DNA from: Candidatus Obscuribacterales bacterium
GTDB taxonomy: Bacteria > Cyanobacteriota > Vampirovibrionia > Obscuribacterales > Obscuribacteraceae
DNA length: 41,684 bases
Direction of reading: 5' to 3'
Assembly: GCA_020050835.1 (NCBI GenBank)
Contig: JAGVKB010000026.1
Coordinates: forward strand, 1-41,684
Of the stretch, positions 35,650-41,684 are shown in pieces (positions within the stretch are counted from its first letter, which is position 1; each line of letters opens with the position of its first letter). The notes under the pieces were generated by a model. The model did not search any database and was not told where the DNA came from. It saw only the letters and a program-made list of their open reading frames with translations. The position numbers were made by a program, and so were the translations under genes.

Positions 35650-38160
35650 TCAGTTCAAGCTCTTCAATATCTCATCGAATCCGACACTACTACTACGGAG
35701 TACCGCCCGCAAGTCATAAAGCATAGTTATCCGATTGTTGATTAAGTTTATAGTTTCACACCACCAGTGGTGCGCCCGCCCTTCCGCAGAAAGCTTCTGA
35801 ACTGTCGAGTCTTTCTTAATGTTGACACTCAGAATCTTCGATTCTTTCCAATATTTGATCAATTCTTCCCTTCTCGAGATATTCAAAGAAGACTGAGGTC
35901 TAGGAGAGTTGAGATACTTAATCATCACAGGCGACAGTTTGATGTTATCTGAACTTTTCCCGAAAGCCGCGCTAATAGCATTCGGCTTTGCCTTGCCCAG
36001 CCGCGGTCCACCCTTTCGTTCGAGGAATGCAGCAAGCGCCAAACTGGCGATCAGATATCCGGAAACTATGTTTATCCTGTCTGCATACAACACATATTTG
36101 CTGACGGAAGACAATCCCATCGAGTCTGATACCATCCCCAAGATGCCTAACTGGTAGAAGTTTGCGACGTTGGTGAGCTGTATCGCCATATCCTTCTGGC
36201 GGTCCATGCGATTGACCATTTGAGACTCCAGGACGATTTCATGCCCGAGAAGGTTACTATCGGCACTCGCGTTCAAGAAAGACTCCATCACATGTCTCGT
36301 TATCAACAGTTTGGAGCTCTCGTCGTCGTCGGAATTCCCATTAATCACTCCAGCTACTAAACCGGTAATTCCCAGTAGCTTTGCAGCTGCATTGCCAGAA
36401 GGGCTAAGCGGTAAAGACGAGTCATCGGAGCTGGCAGCGATAGTTTCCGGCCAGGCATTGCGCAACAGTTCCAGCAATTCCGCATCGAACTGCTGGAACT
36501 GTTCACGCAACGAACTCAAGAGAGCGATACGATTGAGGACCAGCTTGATAGTGTCCCATTTGCAGGACGGCATACTTCCTAACTTTTCAAGATTGCTAGC
36601 TTTCTTAACGTCGATATTGACTACTCGCTTCTTGCTCCAGACCTCCAACAGGTACTGGCGACGACTTTTGCCATCAGCTCTTTCTGGAGCGGCGGAATTC
36701 AAATAATTCAAAACCAGCGGGGAAAAACCGTTCTTGCTGCTTGCCTGCAAATCGAAAAAGTCTGCTAGCGAGTTAGGTTCACTCTGATTCCGGCGCCAAC
36801 CACCGTGCGAAGCCAAAAGTGAAAGGGTGGTGATGCCGACACCGATCGCATCGGCAATGATAAAAAGCTGGTTACCAGCCTTCGAGTAGCCTTTTAAATA
36901 GCTCCAGCCAGCGCAAGCCCCGATGGTACCTGTCTGGATGAAGTTTGCCTCGTAAGTTTTTTGAAGAAACTTGCCCCGCCTGGCGGTCATTTGTGACAGA
37001 ACGACATCGTACTGGTAATTAAGATCTTGCTGGCACCGATCGGCCGCACCTTCAATATCCAGGAAGCCAGAAAGCAATCTTTCCAAGAGAAAAATTCGCA
37101 GTTCTCTCTTGCGCTCAGCGTCACTACCGCCTGTGTCAAGTGAACGCAGCTCTCCCACCACGGACTCCAGCTGAAGTAGCCGCGCCGCTTCAGCTGCCCC
37201 GCCACCGAGACCGGATGTTGCACTGATTCTGGTATTCGAGGGTTGCTCTGCTGCAATCCGAGAATCTGCCACCTGATTCAATAGGGACAAAAGATTTCCA
37301 TTGAAGTTCTGCACAGCCGTATAAAGCGACCAAAGTAATACGATGCGTGTGTTGAGTACGAAAGTGCTCTTGCCTTTTTCATCATTTATGCCACAGAGCG
37401 ACTCCTTCTTGTCCATGTCGGCATGATAGCGCTGCTTCCAGAGACTATTGAGAATTTCTCTGCGAGTGCTACTGCTACCGCCGGGAACAGGTGAGTCTAG
37501 ATATCGCGCTACCAGTGGTGGCAGATCGGATCCGTCCACCGGTTTTCCATCGAGAATGTGAGAGAGAAACTCCGGCGGAGCCAGGTGAGAAGCTTTGGCA
37601 AACTTGTTGTACATTATATTGAGCAGCGGCAAACCAATAGCCAGTCCGGAGCCAACACAAGTACCGACGGCCGATTGTATAAACTGTTCTTTCAAGCGGG
37701 AATAAGGTTCAATGAAGCCATACAAAACGCTGAGCTGCGCGAAATTAAAGCCATTGAACAGCTGATTGACGGTATCTATCTTGCGCCGCTCCCTCGACAA
37801 AACGTCATACGCATATGCCATTTCTAATTCCAAACGGTTTTCAGCTGACTTTACCTGCAGAACAGCTTCGAAAACTTTTCGCAATACAAGCGCTCTGTGA
37901 GTATTGAATTGATGCCGCTCACTTTCCGAAAACGAGCGACTGCGACGAAGAGAAACTATCTGTTCAGCTTCTCGTCGAATTCCAAGAATATCGGCGGTCT
38001 GAGCCGCATCCGCCGATAGCAATTCGTCGCTTGAAAAGGCAGCTACACAAAGGAACCAAGGCTGGAGCGCTAAGCAGATCAGAACGGCTATAGCCTTACG
38101 ATTGATAATTAGATACTCCTCCTTGTTATTCCAGAGCGCAACAGCTAACAAACATTTCAT
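35650..38160 (-). CDS. Large exported/membrane protein with three internal repeats
   Basis: The listed ATG gives 836 residues, but a better start is probably the ATT at 38109 (codon 18): AAGGAGGAG lies at 38116-38124, six bases before it, and the product then begins with a proper signal peptide (INRKAIAVLICLALQPWF). Three units of about 250 residues recur. Each has helices, a hydrophobic pair, then a signature: LPPLVARYLDSPVPG...RREILNSLWKQ, FSPLVLNYLNSAAPE...RRQYLLEVWSKK, and LSPVMIKYLNSPRPQ...RREELIKYWKES. No family known to me matches. The last unit ends close to the C-terminus. The role is unknown; it is probably in the envelope. Confidence 0.7.
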   Translation of the reverse strand: MKCLLAVALWNNKEEYLIINRKAIAVLICLALQPWFLCVAAFSSDELLSADAAQTADILGIRREAEQIVSLRRSRSFSESERHQFNTHRALVLRKVFEAVLQVKSAENRLELEMAYAYDVLSRERRKIDTVNQLFNGFNFAQLSVLYGFIEPYSRLKEQFIQSAVGTCVGSGLAIGLPLLNIMYNKFAKASHLAPPEFLSHILDGKPVDGSDLPPLVARYLDSPVPGGSSSTRREILNSLWKQRYHADMDKKESLCGINDEKGKSTFVLNTRIVLLWSLYTAVQNFNGNLLSLLNQVADSRIAAEQPSNTRISATSGLGGGAAEAARLLQLESVVGELRSLDTGGSDAERKRELRIFLLERLLSGFLDIEGAADRCQQDLNYQYDVVLSQMTARRGKFLQKTYEANFIQTGTIGACAGWSYLKGYSKAGNQLFIIADAIGVGITTLSLLASHGGWRRNQSEPNSLADFFDLQASSKNGFSPLVLNYLNSAAPERADGKSRRQYLLEVWSKKRVVNIDVKKASNLEKLGSMPSCKWDTIKLVLNRIALLSSLREQFQQFDAELLELLRNAWPETIAASSDDSSLPLSPSGNAAAKLLGITGLVAGVINGNSDDDESSKLLITRHVMESFLNASADSNLLGHEIVLESQMVNRMDRQKDMAIQLTNVANFYQLGILGMVSDSMGLSSVSKYVLYADRINIVSGYLIASLALAAFLERKGGPRLGKAKPNAISAAFGKSSDNIKLSPVMIKYLNSPRPQSSLNISRREELIKYWKESKILSVNIKKDSTVQKLSAEGRAHHWWCETINLINNRITMLYDLRAVLRSSSVGFDEILKSLN

Positions 38161-38546
38161 GGAATTTTACTAACCTTTGGAGAAGGGCGTCTACTATGAA
38201 AGCTAGCTATCGACTCTTTGCAGCCAGCTTGCAAACTGGTGGCGATGAGCAATTCAAGGGACTATCGACCGAAGCTGCTCGGCACAAAATTCCAAACATT
38301 AAATCCGCAATTTGATGTAAAGCCGTTCGACACTGCCCGGTGCACTTTTCAACTCAATACTCTCTTCTGCGCCAACTCATGGCTCGCGTCCTTCCCACCA
38401 TCGCGCTGAGTTCGAGCGATGCACGTCCAGCGGCTTTGCAATTAGTTCATTCACGGACTTACAGATAGAAGGTACTAAACCACCGCGTGTTCCAGCTCTT
38501 ACTGTCCGCGTATGGACGGCACTGGTTCGCAAGCGATCACGGCGCT

Positions 38547-38602
38547 CCTCATCGGTTGGGTCCGGACACTTTAGGGACATTCCCGGGACGGACCAGAGAC
38601 AT
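38547..38602 (+). repeat. Dispersed ~55-bp repeat, copy 2, in a 499-base intergenic region
   Basis: Similar to 33591-33644 (see that entry). The surrounding gap 38161-38659 holds no supported gene; only a 39-codon ORF at 38196-38315 with a poorly placed ribosome site was seen. The promoter of the gene at 38660 should lie here. Confidence 0.6.
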
Positions 38603-38659
38603 TCGCTTCGTAAGCTATGGGCATCAAAAGGGAACGCCCACCGCTGGAGGTTACACAAT

Positions 38660-39445
38660 ATGCCATTCGATGTTCAAGACGCGATGCAAGAAGCAACCAC
38701 GGTTGCTAGAAGCGAGTCGACTTCCAACCTAATGGAAGAAGTCTACAGCGCTCTTGCCCAAGGAGCAGCTCAAAATCAGCAAGGTTTCGAGCGTGGCGCC
38801 TCGGCTGCGGCAACTTCCGCGATGGCAGAGTTCGGAGCGATCGAGCTGTTCGACTCCGGCAACCAAAGCGCAGGCGCCGAACAAGGCTTACAGAACGCAG
38901 TGTTCAATCCGCAAACAGATTCTGTTCACTTCAGCGGCAGAGAGCAAGGCAACCGAGGCGCGGAACGCAACAGCTCGGGCAGAGAAGAGGAGAGCCTCTC
39001 TCGCAATGCCTCACAATCGCGAGCAACGGACAGCGCACAGGATAGACCGAACTTAGGCGGACTCTCGGTTGAAGATCATGGCGTCAATATTGATTTTGAC
39101 GACAAGAAAGGCGGTCAAGGAGCCTTCAATGCAAACAGCGATGGCGCTCACGTAGAATTCAACGCTCCCGGAACATCAGTCGAAGGAGACCTTAACGAGC
39201 GTGGTCTGAAATTCGGTGCAGCGACTAGGGATGGCGGAATTGGAGTCCAAGTAACCGACGAGCAAACAAGTCTGTCCGTCGGCAACAATCGGGGCACAGG
39301 CATCGCATTCGGCTCGAACGCAGACGAGAGCTTTCTAAATCTCGGATTCGGCGGCCGCGAGCTCGCCGCTGGAACGACCGACTCCGGACTCGGAGTTAAG
39401 TACAAAGACAGCGAAGGAGGTGAGTGGAACTTCGACCTAGGTTAG
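38660..39445 (+). CDS. Glycine-rich protein with a predicted beta-repeat C-terminal half
   Basis: A 261-residue protein with GGAGG 10 bases before its ATG. No signal peptide or membrane span. The N-terminal half is polar, Ala/Gln/Ser/Glu-rich and probably disordered or helical. The C-terminal half repeats short Gly-bounded beta units, each about 10 residues: GVNIDFDDKKGGQGAFN, GAHVEFNAPGTSVEGDL, GLKFGAATRDGGIGVQVT, GTGIAFGSNADESFLNLG and GLGVKYKDSEGGEWNFDLG. This suggests a beta-solenoid or barrel-like fold. It is not recognised as a family. A strong terminator follows. Confidence 0.6.
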   Translation: MPFDVQDAMQEATTVARSESTSNLMEEVYSALAQGAAQNQQGFERGASAAATSAMAEFGAIELFDSGNQSAGAEQGLQNAVFNPQTDSVHFSGREQGNRGAERNSSGREEESLSRNASQSRATDSAQDRPNLGGLSVEDHGVNIDFDDKKGGQGAFNANSDGAHVEFNAPGTSVEGDLNERGLKFGAATRDGGIGVQVTDEQTSLSVGNNRGTGIAFGSNADESFLNLGFGGRELAAGTTDSGLGVKYKDSEGGEWNFDLG

Positions 39446-39459
39446 TGAGTTTACCCGCA

Positions 39460-39509
39460 AACAGAATGGATCCCGTCTTCTCCTCACCGCTGGCGGGATT
39501 CATTCTGTT
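39460..39509. terminator. Bidirectional terminator between the convergent genes ending at 39445 and 39549
   Basis: A 16-bp stem, AACAGAATGGATCCCG with CGGGATTCATTCTGTT, carries one wobble pair and an 18-base loop. It stands in the gap between two convergent genes. Confidence 0.8.
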
Positions 39510-39548
39510 CTCAGCGTTGTTGATGAAGTTAAAGCACGCGGCAACGCG

Positions 39549-40847
39549 TCAGGAATCAAATCGATTGGCATCGCAAATCTTGTTCTTTCCCTGCTGCAGC
39601 TGACGGTAGGAATATTGGCGATTTAAGTATGATTCCTTGTCTTCCGGGTCGAGACTCAGCGCTTTACTGTAACTATCGATTGCCAGCTGGTGTTCGCCCA
39701 AATGGTTGTAGCAAACTCCGCGATTAAAATAGGCATCTGCACTTTTGGGATTTATGCTTATGGCAGTGTTGTAGTCTTCGATTGCACTCTGATACTGCAA
39801 CAACGAATCGTAAGCGATTCCACGAGCTATGTAATTAGCTGAATTCGTTGGATCAAGAGTTATCGCCTTACTGAAATCAGCACAGGCCCTCTGGTAATGT
39901 CCCAATGCCACATAGGCCCTGCCGCAAGTTACGTAAGCATTGGCAGTGTCCGGAGCAATGCTAATCGCCAAACGGCAATCCTTGATGGTCTTTGCAAACT
40001 CTCCGAGGGCAAAATGGACGGCTCCACGATTGTCATAAGCTATCGCCAGTTTGGGATTTAAGTCTATTGCTCGATCGTAATCATCCAGAGCTTTCTTTAG
40101 TATCCCGAGCTGCTGATATGCCGCACCACGATCGTTGAAGGCTGCTGCATACTTCGGATTTAAGAGAATGGCGTTACTGAAGTCGTCAATCGCTTTCCAG
40201 TGCTGTGCCAAATCCATGTACGTCAATCCACGATTGTGATAGTTCTCCGCATCACGTGGACTGAGGCGTATCGCTTCGTTATAGTCCTTGAGAGCTTTCT
40301 GCTGCTCATTCAGGTCTCCATACACAAGCGCGCGATTAGGATAGACAGCTGCAAACTGTGGCCTTATCTCAAGTGCCTTGTTGTAATCCTCGAGTGCTAA
40401 CTCATATCGCCCGAGCGCATAAAAAGCATAACCGCGATTGTTGTAAGCGGGTGCAAGCTTCGGATTAAGCTCTATTGCTTTGTTGCAATCGGCTATGGAA
40501 TTGGAGTATTGCCCAAGCTTGCTGTACGAGTAGGAGCGATTGCAAAAGTCCTCCGCAGAACAAGGCTCGAGTTCAATTACCTTGCTGAAGTCTTCTAGTG
40601 CAGATTGGCTATAGCCGAGACAATCAGAAGCCAATCCACGGCCACGATACGCTCGAGCGAACTGCGGATCGAGAACGGTGGCACCACTAAACGCCGCGAT
40701 CGCAAGGAAGTACTCTTTCTTTTCCAGCAGCCTGTTTCCGAGCGTGCATACATTTTCCGCTGGTATCGCTTGCGAGACTATGTATGAGCTTGCGAAGAAA
40801 GAAACAACAAGTAGAACTTTGCAGTACAGGTCAGTTTGGAAACACAT
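39549..40847 (-). CDS. Exported TPR-repeat protein
   Basis: The ATG at 40847 is preferred because the next residues form a signal/anchor (CFQTDLYCKVLLVVSFFASSYIVSQAIPA); the frame opens at 40901. The 432-residue product is almost entirely tandem 34-residue TPRs, 11 complete and one partial. Typical units are AYNNRGYAFYALGRYELALE and AYFNRGVCYNHLGEHQLAIDS. The repeats have the consensus R at the NRG position and a conserved P at the end (LDPQ, LNPK), forming a superhelical scaffold. Its partner is unknown. It probably acts in the periplasm. Confidence 0.9.
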   Translation of the reverse strand: MCFQTDLYCKVLLVVSFFASSYIVSQAIPAENVCTLGNRLLEKKEYFLAIAAFSGATVLDPQFARAYRGRGLASDCLGYSQSALEDFSKVIELEPCSAEDFCNRSYSYSKLGQYSNSIADCNKAIELNPKLAPAYNNRGYAFYALGRYELALEDYNKALEIRPQFAAVYPNRALVYGDLNEQQKALKDYNEAIRLSPRDAENYHNRGLTYMDLAQHWKAIDDFSNAILLNPKYAAAFNDRGAAYQQLGILKKALDDYDRAIDLNPKLAIAYDNRGAVHFALGEFAKTIKDCRLAISIAPDTANAYVTCGRAYVALGHYQRACADFSKAITLDPTNSANYIARGIAYDSLLQYQSAIEDYNTAISINPKSADAYFNRGVCYNHLGEHQLAIDSYSKALSLDPEDKESYLNRQYSYRQLQQGKNKICDANRFDS

Positions 40848-40964
40848 CCGACCACCAATCACTCCTGAAGGATCAAGATTGTCAGTATTGACCTTCAACA
40901 CTCTAACTGGCCGCCGTGACCAACTGGTGAGCGCAACAGACCTTCCTCAGAGCCAACCCATGGG

Positions 40965-40992
40965 TTGCCCGCAAGCTCAAATGGCCTATAAG
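40965..40992 (+). promoter_or_regulatory. Putative promoter of the second tRNA-Arg
   Basis: TTGCCC at 40965-40970, a 16-base spacer and TATAAG at 40987-40992; the tRNA begins 12 bases later. The equivalent site upstream of copy 1 is TATAAT at 33844. Confidence 0.5.
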
Positions 40993-41004
40993 AGGAACTC
41001 TGAT

Positions 41005-41078
41005 GCGCCCATAGCTCAGCTGGATAGAGCGCCTGGCTTCGAACCAGGAGGTCGGGAGTTCGAATCTCTCTGGGCGTG
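41005..41078 (+). tRNA. tRNA-Arg (anticodon TCG), copy 2
   Basis: Same 74-base sequence as the copy at 33862, with the same cloverleaf and anticodon. The two genes are in the same direction and 7.1 kb apart. Confidence 0.97.
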
Positions 41079-41102
41079 AGATTTTGAGTGCATGTTGTTT
41101 TC

Positions 41103-41123
41103 TTGTATCCCCGTTGTATCCCC
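41103..41123 (+). repeat. Tandem TTGTATCCCC repeat just after tRNA-Arg
   Basis: TTGTATCCCC occurs at 41103-41112 and 41114-41123, one base apart, 25 bases after the tRNA. It may be part of an integrase-type arm site or attachment region; no integrase is seen. Confidence 0.4.
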
Positions 41124-41225
41124 TACACCTGTCGGTGCCGGGCGCACACATCTAAAGGTCAAAGCCTTGTGCTGCAAGCGGTTTGGGCTTTACGAATGTA
41201 ATCATTTAGATCCATCCTTTCTACT

Positions 41226-41420
41226 ATGTCAACCGAACTGAAACTTAGCTACTACAAGGGCGATAGATTCAAGACTGTCGCGCTTGATCCAAAAAGCAGA
41301 GAAGCTGATCAGATAATAGAGAACCTGCTCAGGCTGATTGATGGTGTCAAGCTTGGGAAATGGAAAGAGACGTGCAGAACGGAACCAATAAATGGAAATG
41401 ATGGATTCAAATCCGAATAG
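41226..41420 (+). CDS. Possible small protein of unknown function
   Basis: A 64-residue ORF, rich in Lys, Glu and Asp, starting MSTELKLSYYKGDRF, with a helical middle (READQIIENLLRLIDGV). No ribosome site is clear upstream. An antisense ORF (41309-41578) overlaps it. The composition is protein-like but support is weak. Confidence 0.35.
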   Translation: MSTELKLSYYKGDRFKTVALDPKSREADQIIENLLRLIDGVKLGKWKETCRTEPINGNDGFKSE

Positions 41421-41602
41421 GGAAGAATGGCATCAAAATCAATATTGTCATATAAAGCATTGGCTCTGAGTACATGCCGGACGACACCTGATATTGCACC
41501 TGCCGGCTTGCCACTGCTAATGTGGGCGGCAACTATGCGCTTTACGTACTCGAGCGTTCTTTGTGTTACTCCGTTCATAACAATTCCGAGGTACCATCAG
41601 AA

Positions 41603-41684
41603 AGTGTGTAAACGCCTGAAATGAAGGCCAGGCGGTGTATCCTAAAACTTGCTTACGGTAAGAGGACACACCGCTATGAACAAG
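41603..41684 (+). mobile_element. Possible left end of an insertion sequence with the first codons of its gene
   Basis: GCGGTGTATCC (41632-41642) and GGACACACCGC (41664-41674) form an 11-bp inverted repeat with one mismatch. An ATG (41676, reading M-N-K) follows with AAGAGGA nine bases before it. A further hairpin (CGCCT at 41613 and AGGCG at 41630) lies just upstream. The pattern, a hairpin in the leader and GTGTGTAAACG at 41605, resembles the left end of a transposon such as the IS256 type. The gene is cut by the window end. Confidence 0.3.

Larger units (their letters stand above)
40946..41078 (+). repeat. Duplicated segment containing tRNA-Arg, copy 2
   Basis: Homologous to 33802-33935. 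The tRNA part is identical and the upstream 59 bases are similar. Similarity stops a few bases after the tRNA. Confidence 0.75.

Noticed and set aside
38196-38315. 39-codon ORF upstream of the gene at 38660
   Set aside because: GGAG is too far (about 14 bases) from the ATG, and the sequence has no recognisable feature.
40678-41079. Plus-strand ORF ending DAPIAQLDRAPGFEPGGREFESLWA
   Set aside because: It reads through the tRNA-Arg and antisense to the TPR gene; not a real protein.
40903-41151. Minus-strand ORF with RPERFELPTSWFEARRSIQLSYGR
   Set aside because: This is the antisense translation of tRNA-Arg, a common annotation artefact.
41309-41578. 89-codon minus-strand ORF (MNGVTQRTLEYVKRIV)
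   Set aside because: Its C-terminal third is antisense to the small plus-strand ORF at 41226, and neither has a good ribosome site. Either could be real; I kept the more protein-like one at low confidence.
1-41684. CRISPR arrays and rRNA genes
   Set aside because: No regularly spaced repeats with unique spacers and no rRNA-like sequence were seen in the window.

Overview
The window looks like a chromosomal segment of a non-photosynthetic member of the Cyanobacteriota, most like class Vampirovibrionia (Melainabacteria), order Obscuribacterales. This is an inference from gene content: many secreted TPR proteins, a caspase-TPR protein, a protein-kinase-like TPR membrane protein, FGK/RL-motif TPR proteins, a transaldolase/phosphoglucose-isomerase fusion, and very large proteins with annexin-like repeats. 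No rRNA or other decisive taxonomic marker is present. GC content is close to 50 percent throughout.

Layout. Bases 1-2471 hold the 3' part of a filamentous-haemagglutinin-like adhesin with a FecR-like C-terminus. Bases 2624-5990 hold three minus-strand genes: a secreted CsgG/TolB-like protein, a putative C39/papain-like cysteine peptidase and a divergent DUF62 (SAM hydrolase-like) protein. Bases 6219-8396 hold a compact PQQ biosynthesis operon: a zinc-ribbon protein, then pqqA (23 residues), pqqB, pqqC and pqqD. It is followed on the same strand by a carbon-metabolism block: tal-pgi fusion, gnd and zwf. Two minus-strand genes for secreted proteins interrupt this, and pqqE follows at 15946-17046, so all the PQQ core genes (A-E) lie in 11 kb around an oxidative pentose phosphate module. 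Bases 17087-23767 hold a 2226-residue minus-strand protein with annexin-like repeats, a toxin-like hydrophobic centre and an HExxH motif.

Bases 24098-26749 hold a secreted protein and a membrane pseudokinase with TPRs. Then come a CoA-binding protein, a polytopic membrane protein and a cysteine-rich secreted protein on the minus strand. A caspase-TPR gene follows whose 3' end appears truncated into the next gene (31677-32585). A CAP-domain secreted protein, a tRNA-Arg(TCG), a Tat-exported amidohydrolase (8-oxoguanine deaminase-like), an 836-residue protein with three internal repeats, a glycine-rich protein and an 11-12-unit TPR protein fill the rest. A second, identical tRNA-Arg(TCG) lies at 41005-41078. 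The window ends in what looks like the 5' end of an insertion sequence.

How the genes may work together. The PQQ genes, Tal-Pgi, Gnd and Zwf suggest periplasmic PQQ-dependent sugar oxidation linked to cytosolic 6-phosphogluconate metabolism, although no PQQ-dependent dehydrogenase lies in the window. Most other genes encode exported or envelope proteins. The strongest unusual observations are the PQQ/pentose-phosphate cluster with its zinc-ribbon companion, the pseudokinase, the caspase gene truncation, the giant annexin/HExxH protein, and a likely ATT start codon with a strong Shine-Dalgarno for the 836-residue protein.
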